Source: Seriola aureovittata (lineage: Eukaryota > Chordata > Actinopteri > Carangiformes > Carangidae). Taken from it: DNA of 64,000 bases. A program made the position numbers and the translations under genes. The stretch lies in contig NC_079382.1 in NCBI RefSeq assembly GCF_021018895.1, forward strand, positions 23,001,001 through 23,065,000, in the 5' to 3' direction. The stretch's first letter is position 1. Each line of letters opens with the position of its first letter. Below the pieces are notes generated by a model that worked only from the letters and a program-made list of their open reading frames with translations, was not told where the DNA came from and did not search any database. Shown here one piece after another: positions 41,422-54,264 of this stretch.

Positions 41422-43608
41422 CTGGAAGCAGAATGACAGCTGAAGTCACATGTTCAAGAACTGAAGCGATATTTTTCTTATTGTCAACAATCAATGAAAA
41501 GACCAAAACCAATAATCAATGTATCGATTATTGTAGCCAGTGTTTGCCTATCAATACAATATATAAATATATATTCCTCTGTTGTTTTTGTTGTTTTGAC
41601 TCACTACAGCACCTGATGTGGGTTAATCCGCCGCTAAAAGTAGTGCCCGACAAACGCACTATTTAAAATATGTAAAACAGCCAGAAACTTTATAAAAAAA
41701 GTAGAAAATAATAAAATAAAAACAAAAAATGAAGAAAAAAAATTAAAATAAAAAACAGACAAACAAATATAATAAAAATCCAAAATGTCATATATTAAAC
41801 TAAGATAAGTAATAAAATAAAAAGTTTCAACAAATGACTTTATCCAAAATATAATAAAAAAGAATGAATTTATAAATTAATACATTTTAGAAATATAATA
41901 TTCAAACAAAACAAAGTACAAAAACAGAATAAGATATACAAGGTTAATATATATATATATAATATATAATATATAATATATTGATTATACCTGGAGTTGA
42001 GAATGGAGTGGAAGGTGACTGAACAGGACTTGTTGAGGTGGGCTGGACTGGTTACCATGGCTACTGGCCTGGTCCTGTTCCCCTAGTGACGGTGAAGCTG
42101 GACGATGTTCCTGGAAACAAAAGAGGAGAGGAAGTGAAACACACTGTCGTCCGTGAGCGTGACTCTTCTTCATCATCATCGTTAAACCCACAGAAGAAGA
42201 AACGCTCCCTCTCATTGGACGGCACCAGTTACAATAAACACTTTGTGGTTGGATGGAGCGCAGATGTCATGTGACAGAGTGAAGGAGTCTTGATGAGAAC
42301 AGACAGAGAGGCGTTGGTGAAAACACTAAACAAATACAAAAGATGGCGGCTCCGCCAAACTTCAGAAAACAGGAATCTATCATGTGAAGCCGGGCCGGTG
42401 TCGAACGCCCGTCTCTCTCCACGCTCTGTTTGAGTGGGAGCAGCAGCAGCAGCCAGAGTTTGAAGTGGAGCTCTTAAGAAGAAAAACAGCCGTGTTATTA
42501 ACCACAGCGCCGCCAGCCAAGATCCCATTACCACCACAACCCAGCGGCCCCATCCTCCATCATCCCTCTCTCTATCGGACTCGCTCTCTCTTCTCTCATC
42601 CTCTCTGAATGTCTCTGTTGTTTGCCAGACGCTCCTCTCCTCCTCCTCCCTCTGTCTCTCTGCCTCTCTCTCTTTCCATCGCCCTCATTTTCACTTTCCT
42701 GCACTCGAACTACAACCTGAACCAAAGTTTAGAAAATCCGCTACACATTCATGCTGAGGAGGAAAAACAGTCTTTAGTTTATTCTGATTAAAAAACACCC
42801 GTCTGTATATAAAGTATATAAAGTATATAAATTGAGGTTTATCAGTGACAAAGACACTGAAGGTTCATCTCAAACTCTATATAATATTCTGCTGCCTGGT
42901 TTAACTAGAACCACCTCCTCGTGGTCGTATCCCTCCGCCACTAGTTCCAGGTCACATCCCTGTTTATCCAGAGTCAGAGAAAATATTAAACATTTGTGTG
43001 AAGTCTTGAGTAATGGCTAAAAAGTGTTTTGTGAGGTCACCGTGACCTTGACCTTTGACCTTTGACCTTTAGCCACCAAAATCGAGTCAGTTCATCCTTG
43101 AGTCCAAGTGAACATTTGTGCCAAATTTGAAAAAGTTCCTTCGAGGACACACTGAGATATCGTGTCCACGAGAGTGAGACGGACGGACAAACCGAAAACA
43201 AAATGGCCGCCGCTCTGCCTGTTGTAACAGGAAGTGCCAAATTGAAACGTATAAATAACGTGTCCGACATAAACTGCAGCTAGTGACGCTAACCCTAACC
43301 CTTAAAACAGACTGCGGGTCATGATTCAGTGATGTCATCAAGTCACTAGAGTGCGCCAAAAACAAAGATGGCCGCACATGTTAAAAACCCACAGGATAAA
43401 ACAAAAACTAGAGCTAAAACATCTGCAAGTGAAATTTGCAGGTTTGATTTATTTGCAGCTGAAGTTTGAGCAGGAGAAGAAGAGTCTCACCGTCTCCATC
43501 TCTGTGCTGGTTCTACGGCGTCCCAGAGGACCGAAGTCTCCCTGAGCCAGGAGCCCGGTCTGATGAGTCGGCCTCAGGCCCCGAGCCCCGCTCTGCTGGC
43601 TGGACACA

Positions 43609-43668
<60 letters not shown>

Positions 43669-45693
43669 CAGGTAAGCAAAAGTCATTGTTTACAAATAAA
43701 AGTTTTACATTCTCTGTTTAAGTCACGTTTGTGTCCAGAGGTGAACAAATGTTTGGGGCCCTCAAAGGGAAAAGGGGCCCCTGACGGCCGCTCATACTGG
43801 CACATTTCGCAGTGACAACTATAAACTCCCTTAAACCTCCATAAAGACACTATACAGTCTGCTGCCCCCCCCCTCAGTGGGGCCCCTGGTGAGCTAGCAG
43901 CTTCCCATTGCCTGTATGTGAGGCGTTTAGGGAACATCTGTAAATTGTAGTCTGCTTATAGTCTTCATGTGAGACGTTCAGGGGACATCTGTAAATTGTA
44001 GCATCTACCTACAGTAGAGTCTGCACGTGAGGCGTTCAGGGGACATGTGTAGTACTAGTAGTCAAAGCGTCCTCACCTTTGGTGGTGGAGGTGTTGGTGG
44101 AGCCCTCGGCGAGGAGACAGGGGCCGGATCACCCCCCTGTGGCGGCCCCGAGGTGAAAGGTCACGCTTGTAGTCTCTTCCTGCTGGAGACGTGGGTCGAG
44201 AGAGGGGGGAGAGCAGCGAGAGGTGTCCCCTCCTGGGGGAGAGGTCTCGCCGGAATCCCCCCGCCGCCACCAGGTCTCTCTTGGGGGAGATGTGACGCAG
44301 AGGAGAGATGTCCCGCCTCGGTGAGAGGTGTCCGGCGCGGGGTGAGAGGTCGCGGCGTGGGGAGAGGTACCGGCGGGCGGAGGGTGAGGAGGAAGGGGAA
44401 ATGGGGGACGGGCAGCCGGAGTGGTCGAGCCCGGGCGAGGACAGGCGGGAGGAGGGGGAGGACAGGTCAGGGGAGGGGACGGGGAGGTCTTCATCCATGG
44501 AGGAGGAGGAGGAGGGCGGCACCAGCAGCCTGCTGCCCTGCGGCCTCTGAACGCCTCGCTGGAACTCCTGGCGCCCGGCCGGGTCGCTGGGCGGAGCCTG
44601 CGACGTGATCTGGATGCTCGGCACCGTGGTGAAGTAGCCGAACAGCGGAGGCTTGTTGGTGTTTCCCAGCAGGTCGGCGGCGGCGTGCTGGGACAGGTGA
44701 GGAGACGGGTGGGAGGCGGCCACGGCTGTGATTGACAGGGAGGGCAGGCCGTATGGCTGCGGGCTGGTGGAGCGCGAACGAGTCTTCGGAGTGGAGTCGC
44801 CGTCGTAGTCGTCCTCCTCGTCGTCTTCATCGTCCACCTCATCGCCGTCCTCCTCGCCGCCCTCTGAGTCGTCTGCGTCTGAGAACTGATGCTCCGCCAT
44901 CGCCGCTCTGGAGATCTTCTCAGACGACCTCTGACCTTCATCTCCCACATCTACAGGAGGAGGAGGAGGGAGGGAGGGAATAAGAAGAGGAGGAAGACAG
45001 GAAAGGATGAGGATGAAGAGGAAGAAGAGCAGGAACGACAGGAAGCAGAGGAGGAAGAGAAGAAGAGTTGAGTAAGAATATGTGGTAACAGAGATGAGAT
45101 GTGAAATAAAAGCTGGTTCCCAGCAGCTCACAGCAATAAAACATAAAAGACAATAAAACAAAGTTATTTGAGACGAAGCGCTCGACACTGAGCGCTGGAC
45201 TCCAGCCAGAGAGACGGAACAGAAGCTGCTGAGTTACTGTTGGCAGGTGACCAACCATCACTCCATTACACAACACAGCTGATTGGCTGATGCTGTGAGG
45301 CTTAAAGTCGACGAAGATTCACACCGTCCCCGAGTTTCTCTGCAGGATCTAAAAATATTTATATGATTGTATTCTCTCCTGCGCTCCTTTCTTTTTTCCG
45401 TCTCTTCTCTCTCTCTCTCTCTCGCGCTCCCGGACGTCGTCCAGACTCGGCGTGGAGCAGCAGCCGCCGCTCGGAGTTTATAAATTGTATTTAGACGACG
45501 GCTATGAGCGGAAATCAGATCCACTAACACTGAGCTACTTTTCCAGTTAGTCTCTTATATACAACAGTTTCTCACAGACCACAACTGTTTATGTCTCAGC
45601 TCCCTCTCTCTCTCCCTCTCTCTCTCCCTCGCTCTCTCTCTCCCAAAAGCCCCTGCGCTTGTGTGGGTTTGTGTCCCAATTAAAAGCCGAGCC

Positions 45694-45748
<55 letters not shown>

Positions 45749-46936
45749 CGGGGATCCAGTGAAGTAAAAGTTTATTTGATCGTCTACATGTTGCTGCAGA
45801 CGGGATCTGACTTTCTCTAATCAACCCTCGTTCGGAGGCTTTTATTCTGAAACACCTGTTTGCAGTAAAAGTGGTTGGTTCCTTTTTTCACCGTCTGTTT
45901 CTGGATCATTAAAACTGAAACATATTTCACGATAATTTGAACATTAAATAATGTTTTTGACTCACTCATTAACACACTCTCGTTTCAGTTCACAAACCTC
46001 AGCCTTAACTAGCGCTGATGTTTCCCACTTTGCTGTTATAACTGTTGTAAGTATCGATGTCCTACTGAGTTTATGCTTTCTATGGAATCCATTTGAAACT
46101 TATTTCATTTATTTATTTACTTTTCTATGTTATTCTTGAATTATTTTCTCATTTTACAGTGGTGTGTCTTCATGTGAAGCACTTGTTGTAAAGCACGGAG
46201 CTTCTGATGGAAGGTGCTGCACAAAATAAAGTTTATTATTATTGTTATTCCCCCAAAATCCAGCCGGACGTGTCTGAGCTCCTTGGAGACTTTGGGATCT
46301 CCAGTAGAAATTAAAATAATCCTCTTTGTGTTTAATCAACTAATGCGTCAAACCAGGAAGCTTCACAGTCCTACCTGTCATTTACAGGACAGGTAAACAG
46401 TAGCTGCTTACTAGCAACAGAAGCTACGGCAGCCCGGTGATGACAAAAAATAATAAATCAAAAACTGTAACTCTGTCAAAACTGATGCAGAGATAATGTT
46501 TTAAATATATATTGAATATATTTGCTGGTGTGTTTGGACTCAAGAGAAATTATTATAAACAGAATGTATTCGTAATTTGTGGAGAAGATGGAGGAGATTT
46601 GTTTCTGGTGCAGGTGTAGAAGTCCTGTGCTAATTTAGAAAAAATGAAACTAATAAAAGAATGAATCATGAACTTTGCAAATAGTCACTACACGTGTTAC
46701 GCCCTCCACCACATTTTGTATTTCTTTTTACTTCAAATCTGACAATAACACTTAAAGCATAACATTATTTTTCTCTGTCAACAAACTGCATAAAAAGAGC
46801 AGAACATCGATATTTAATAAAGCAGCTGGAGGAAACAGAGCTTTTATTGGGGACTATTTTAATCGGTGGATGAATCCACAGTTGGTGCTCTAGTGAGTAT
46901 TTGGGGCAGCAGGACGGTGTGTGTGTGTGTGTGTGT

Positions 46937-46968
<32 letters not shown>

Positions 46969-47684
46969 TCATGGTGATGAAGGAACCCAGTAATTAGTCA
47001 TTCTGGACAATGAGCGGAGGAGTAAGACGTATGAGGTGTTGGACACACTTACTCTACTTGAATAAATTAAAACGACAGCTGGTGTTGTCACGCCAACACG
47101 AACTGAGGGACGACGACGGCACGTGTTGATGCTCTTGATGGTGAAAACTCTAAATGATATTAAAAGGAATCCCACTGATTTCCATCTTCATTATGAAGAT
47201 TAACGCTCATCTGGTCGGAGACGTCACGGCCTCCAGAGACAGCTGACCACAATCCATTATTTGTGAATATTTCATGGGGAAATCACATTCATCCCTCTCG
47301 GCCCACAACATCTTCCCCATTAATAATTTTCAGATTATTTCCATATCAGCTGATTAATGTGACGCTGGTCGTGTCGGCAGTCGGAGGCGATGAGTGGAAA
47401 ATATTTTCTCTTAGTAACTGACGGAAAATCAAACTGTGGCTTTAAGATTGTTCCTGGAGATGTTCTGGGGAAAATTTTAATATAATACGAGACTCTAAAT
47501 GTCGGATGTTTTTTGTTTCTTCTTAAGGGTTGCCTGTGTGTCAAGTGCGGTTGTTTGACATGAGCCCCGGCCGTCAGGACGAGCTCTGCTTTCCATTACA
47601 CTAATTGTGCCTGTACGACCGCACCGAGCCAGAGACACGGCAGGCAGCACTCAACGAGACAGCAGGATACCTCTGCAGCTCCTC

Positions 47685-47746
<62 letters not shown>

Positions 47747-47857
47747 CCTACCTCCATCGTCTGCCTCGGTGTCCTCAACCGAAGACATGGAGACTCCCAA
47801 CTCCAGACACTTTTTCATATGAGCTTTAGACTTCATGTGCTTGGTCAGGTTTCCTAC

Positions 47858-47905
<48 letters not shown>

Positions 47906-50900
47906 ATTTAATGAAACCGGAGCTTGTTTGGCTGCATCAACACAAGAGTGAAACAGAAAGAGGGTGAGATGGAAACACAAGCGGTGGGAGAAAAAAAGAG
48001 CAAGAGCAAAACCACAAAATTACAATTTACAAATGACATATAATTTATCTATAATGTCCTTTAATGACAGAATGAGTGAACCTGCGCTGAACTCAGAGTC
48101 AGATGTTGAACATGGGAGACTGAGAGTCTGTCAGGCAGGTAACAGCTTTGTCTTAAAGAGCAGGGATCGTGTTTGATCACAGCTGCAGATAACGTGGTTT
48201 ATTCTTTCATTTAACCACTTAGTTGTTTATTTTTAGGATTTAATTCATACGAACCCTGTTATTTTTCTGTTTTTTTTTCTTTCTTCCCCCAAAAAAAGGA
48301 AGAAAATAAACTAAATAATTCACCTCCTCTCAGGGCTTGTTTATACAAATGGAAAAAAAGTTTAAACATTTTTTTTAATTATCCTGAGCAAAACAATTAA
48401 TAAAAATAAATTCCCTCTCTGGGCTTCCGTACTCTAATGATAAAAAGCTGCTGACTCCCACAAACGTGATTCATCCGAGTTAAAATAAAGCTTGCGTGAA
48501 CCTGGACGATCAAAATGTTTTTTCTTACCTGGCGAGAATCAAATTTATCGGATAATTCCCAGAGAGCAAATTAAATCCGGCCCAGACTTGTGCCACATGC
48601 TGGTTTTCTTCTGGCCCAGTTTACACCTGGTTCCACGGCCCGACTCTGGCCCATATACAGCAGGACTGTCAGATGCTACCTTCACATCTGGACCAATTCC
48701 AGCTGTCCGTCAATACCAGTGGATAACAGCCGGACTCTGTCCAGATGTGGAGGTGTGCGGGCCGAGGACACAGGAGTTTCATTTCTTTTTCCGTGTTTTG
48801 GAACATTTGTCATTTTCCATAATAAACACGTAAAAGTGACGACGGATCGCGGGACAGAACATCAGCTGATGGTGTGAAAGTTAAATAAACTCTTACCTTT
48901 CGTCTTGAAGGCGAAGTTGCAGAACTTGCAGACGTACGGCCGGACGTCGGTGTGCGTGCGGATGTGTTTCTTCAACATGCTGGGTTTCTTACAGCGGATG
49001 CCACATTCCTCACAGATGTATTTCCCTCGACCTCGACCGCGAACGTAAACGTAGTCCTCGTTGGATTTGTAGCTGGAAGAAAGACCAAGAGACGCAGGCT
49101 GTGAGGAAGTGTGTGGTTTTTAAACTGAAATAATATTTACAGCACAGTTTCACTCGAGATTAGTTATGAACAGAAAAACAGCTGAACTCAGAGCTTTCAT
49201 TCAAGATCGCCGCCTCAAAATTACACAAAAAACTATATAACACTGAAGTTTAACAAGAGGGAATCTGTCATTATTATTTTAATTATTTAATGTTCGTTCC
49301 TTCGTGATTATTCACACTTTGATTTGACTCCATCGCAGCATGTTGGGATTCACTTCATTCCCAGATTTTATTCCCTCCCTGAAGGAGAATTAAAAATAGA
49401 AACTCTCTGTGTCTGTGAGTCTGTGTGTGTCCTCCACGGAGAGGTCAGAGGTCACGGTCAGAAGCCCTGCAGCTCGTACACGCTCACCGTCACGCTCTAG
49501 GACACAGATGCTTGCTGACACAGAGGTTTTGCTTAAATAAGGCTGAAACCAGGTTTTCCTCTGTTCACATGCAGCCGTGAGCGTCAGGGACACACACACC
49601 TGAGGGACCGAGAGACTGAGAGGACGCGGCATCGATCAGATGCAACAACACAAACTTTCACAACAAACATCCAACTAATCTAATGTCTGAGTAACTAGAA
49701 GCAACAGAATGTGATCGGACCACTCTCCTGCTTTTCAGCGCAAGCAGAGGAAACAGACGATGCTCTGACACTGAAGCTGTGAGTTTATAAAAGAGAACAG
49801 AAGCTTCTTCTTCACCTCTGATGTGACGCAGCTTCAGTTCAGACACGTCTCCGGTTAAAGGAGGAGACACGAGCAAAGTAAGAATAACAGAGTGAAACAC
49901 ACGAAGTCTGAGGGGAAACTGTAACGTCTCGTTACCAGCTCACAGACACATGATGATGTGTCTGCAGTAGATTGGCTCCTCGTGGTCGTATCCCTCCGCC
50001 GCTCAGACTAGTTCCAGGTTACATCCCTGTTTCATCCAGAGTCATGGCTAAAAGGTGTTTTGTGAGGTCACACTGACCTTGACCTTTGACCTTTATCTAA
50101 TCAGTTCATCTTTGAGCCCAGGTGAATGTTTGTGCCAAAAGAGATTCCTTTGAGGAGATAGTTCACAAGGCCAAAACTGTGTTCCATGACGTCAATGTGA
50201 CCTTTGACCTTTGACCACCTAAATATAATCAGTTCGTCCTTGAGTCCAGGTGAATGTTTGTGCTAAATTTGAAGAGGTCCGGTCAAGGTGTTTCTGAGAT
50301 ATCGTGTCCAGGAGAATGGGACAGACATACGACCTAAAAAACAAGATGGCCGCCGCCCTGACTGTCGCCAGCGCGGAGGAATAAAAACAGAAAAGCAGAA
50401 AACAACACGGAGATGACCCGATGATCTAATCACTGTTTTTCATTTCTGTGAAATGACCGAAGAGAAAAACCACGAGTCTGTAGTCGACCCGGTCACGACC
50501 TGCAGACGTGATTCCTTCGTTTCCCGGGTCACAAGCTAAAACAGGAAGCAGCGTGGCGTTCCTCCTCTGGGTTCAGAGACTCTCTTCAGAGTCTTTCTGT
50601 TCTAAAAGAAGACGACCACAGTCCTTATTCCTTTACATGCCTACTTTCTTTCTTTTCTTTTCTTTTTCTTTTTAAACATCCCTGTCAGACATGATTTTCT
50701 GTCCCAAACGAGGCTTGGAGTGAACCGGCGGACACTTGGCAGCGGGATCAGTGCACGTCTGCATGAGTCCGTCTGTCACGGGGGGGATTTACCACCGACC
50801 ACCAGTCACATGCTGGTAAATGTTGTCTGTCTTTCCTCCGCCGCAGAGGCATCACTTTCAGGCTCGTGGAGTTATTTTCTCTGTGGTGGAATGGTGAAAG

Positions 50901-51245
50901 TGGCTGGTGAATCGTTTCCTGTCCTGTCTGGTAACGGGTAGTTCAGGGCCTCATGTGTCGGAGGAGGTCGGGTATCGGCTACATCAAACACCGGCGAGGG
51001 GGGAGATTCGTCTTTCAACTGCGAGGAGCAAGAGCGAGGCCCGCACCTCTGGACACTCGTCTGAGGCGAGACGTTTACACAGCTGCGGCCGCTTATGAAA
51101 ATGAATCACGGCGATGATTGTTTTGTTTTATTCTGTTTTATTCGCCGCACACAGTAAGATCATAAAGCAGCTTCGCTTTCACTGACACGTTCAGGGGACG
51201 TGGGACTGTTCTCTCTCAAACCTTACTGCTTGTAATGTATGTTAA

Positions 51246-51283
<38 letters not shown>

Positions 51284-51436
51284 TTTTCCTGTTTGTTTGC
51301 TTTTATCCACTTATAGCTTCTAAAATGTCCTTTGGGGACAAAAGAGATTTACTTCACTGTCTGCTGCATTTAATAACTCCCTGTGTGTGTGTGTGTGCGT
51401 GTGTGTGTGTGTGTCTGTGTGTGTGTGTGTCTGTGC

Positions 51437-51475
<39 letters not shown>

Positions 51476-51487
51476 TGTGCGTGTGTC

Positions 51488-51531
<44 letters not shown>

Positions 51532-51543
51532 TGTGCGTGTGTT

Positions 51544-51586
<43 letters not shown>

Positions 51587-51592
51587 CTGTGC

Positions 51593-51632
<40 letters not shown>

Positions 51633-54216
51633 ATCGTCTGTTCCCTCCACTAACCTTGGTCGTACTGGTTCTACTGTACGACTATAAAACCTTACGATGC
51701 TGTAGGAATGTGTGTCACTGCAGGGGTCTGTAGCTTTAACGCCCTCACACACACTTTATTTGACCGTTTAATGTACACTTAAGGACAAATTCCTGAGCTT
51801 TCTATGTGGAAACTGAGCTTCATGTGACTTTAATAACATCATAATTAATAATTGAGGGGTCCTCCTGGTCTCACTGTTATCAAACAAAACCTTTTATTGC
51901 CTCAAAGTCCCTTTTGGATCACGCCAACATTAAACCTCCAGCACTGATACAACATATACAATATATTGAAAGAATATATGTTGTAAATGTTATAAATCTG
52001 TCTCTCTACAAATGTGTTTAGTTCTTATTTCACGACATCTGAACACAAAGAGATTTATGTGAATATAAAACCGTCAAAACTGATTTAAATCCCTGAATCG
52101 AGTCACAGTGAGGAAGAGAAAAGATCTGAATCAGCTTTCACTGCGTGGTGTGGTGTGGCGTGACGTGACGTGGCGTGGCGTGGCGTGGCGTGGCGTGACG
52201 TGACGTGACGTGGCGTGGCGTGGCGTGGCGTGACGTGACGTGACGTGGCGTGGCGTGGCGTGGTGTGACGTGGCGTGGCGTGACGTGACGTGACGTGACG
52301 TGGCGTGGCGTGGCGTGGCGCATTTCACTGGTTTGATAGTGAGTTATTTTCTGGCGCCAACAAACTGTTTCTCCTCTGACTTCTTTAGGTCAATTCATCA
52401 GCTTTTTCATGATCAAGAGGATTGAAATAAAATCTCCAACAAATTCTACAAATAAATCTCCAAGATCTAAAAAATCTAAAAAAATAAAAAATAATAATTC
52501 TACAAATAAATCTCCAAAGATAAATTTCCCTTTCCTCAAAAATAATCAGAATTTCCAAAGTGCCAAAGTAAGTAAACTATATATATTATTAAAAAGTAAT
52601 AAAGACGCATTAATCACAATGTAAATAAAGTTATATAGTTAGTTACTGATTGAAACTTCAGTTCTGATGTTACTTTAAAATAATAAAATGACATAAAACA
52701 ACATAAAAACATAAATAAACAGTTGGTGATGGTGGAGAAACCGTGGGACTGATCACTTCACTGGAATAATGAAAGTGCACGTCCGATCAGAGCGAGGCTC
52801 AGCTGGAGAGCCGGTGATGGGTTCACCAGGCCCGGTTTATGAAACCCAGAGAACAGGCTGCAGAAAGGATCAGTCTGTTGTTTTCCTTCTCAATCACCTG
52901 AGAAGATTCTCTGATTAATGGTGATGAAACAGATGACGAGGTTCACAGAGAAGCCGTCAGCGTTCGGGCGGCTCAGAGCAGCAGCTGTGAAGCGACGAGT
53001 TCAGGTGTCTGAGGTTCTGGTTCGGACTCAGATCCTCAGAGTTTCTCTCACGCTTCTTAAATCTTGGTTAAAAAGTGAAGGTGAACAAACTTCTGCTGTC
53101 ACCGCTCCTCAGGAATCTGATGATCCGCAGCAGCTTTAGTGTTTATTTCTTGAGTCTGATGTATTTTACTTTCCTTTATTTCTGTCCACGTTATAACCTG
53201 GTTTCATTTCTCTCATTGTTTCACTTCTTCTGTTTTTTAGTGATAAATTCTTAATTTCCCCACATGCAGCACCTCGTCACCTTGTTGTGATCGGCTCTGG
53301 ATAAAAACGTTCCTATAATAAATGATACTGCACCTGCTAAAAATAAGAGACAGCAAGGCAGTAACGGAGCTCGCTGTCACGCTCAGACGTCGCTTTAATC
53401 AGCGAGTTGATTGATTGATTTTTCGGAGACGAACCTTTAAGGTTCGGACTCAGGTCTGTGACGTTAGTAAATCCCAAATCTCAATCACTGTCAAAGTCGA
53501 ACCAACAAAAGTGCTTCTTCTTCAGATACTGTGACAAAGACGCCAAACAAGTTACTGAAATGAAAACAATAATTTTACGCCTTTTGTTCGGATCCATCAG
53601 GAACAGTCTTTAGCTCCGATAATGAAGATTTCTACACAATTTGTAGAGTCTGGATCATTGCAGAACATTGATGAAATCATATTAAATACAGACCTATTCG
53701 TAGAAATGACCTTTTACGCAGTTTCTATATTTAAATTGTTACGCAGACAATAATATTGTAGCAGTAAAGTTCATTCAGTCACAGAGAAGTAAACTCTCTG
53801 TCGCTCTCTGCAAACAACAGGAACTATATTTTAATTCTCTTAAAGCTCCTCCAGTGTAAAGGTGTGTGTCCATGTGTAGTGTGATTATAGATCAGCTCTA
53901 GCTTCTATATTAATACTGTGAAAGTATCAAAGCCTCAGTCCACAGAGAAATGCACACAGCCTGTATTCAGAAACTGAGCCTTAAAACCAGCCGTCAGGAC
54001 TTCTGGAACTTTGTGATGTCACAACAAAGCAGTCACCAAGCCCCGCCCACCTGGACCCACCATCCAAACCTTGCAGGATTTGATTTCTCTGAGTGTTTTT
54101 ACCTGAAATCTGTTTTATTTTTATTGGATCACTCAGAAAACAGTCAGCCAATCAGAAGAGAGGCTCAGAGAAACTACATAGGATAAACGCTGAAGTTGTT
54201 TTCGTTGCTTTATTGG

Positions 54217-54264
<48 letters not shown>

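Noticed and set aside
44129..44950. 273-codon Arg/Thr/Pro-rich frame overlapping hivep2 exon 10
   Set aside because: It is a shadow frame of exon 10, whose true frame carries the conserved acidic and SPRR blocks.
50720..51098. Plus-strand frames in the GC-richer part of hivep2 intron 7
   Set aside because: No domain, no splice context and no similarity that I recognise.
52131..52328. His/Ala/Thr/Ser repeat protein on the minus strand
   Set aside because: It is the pentamer array read in translation.
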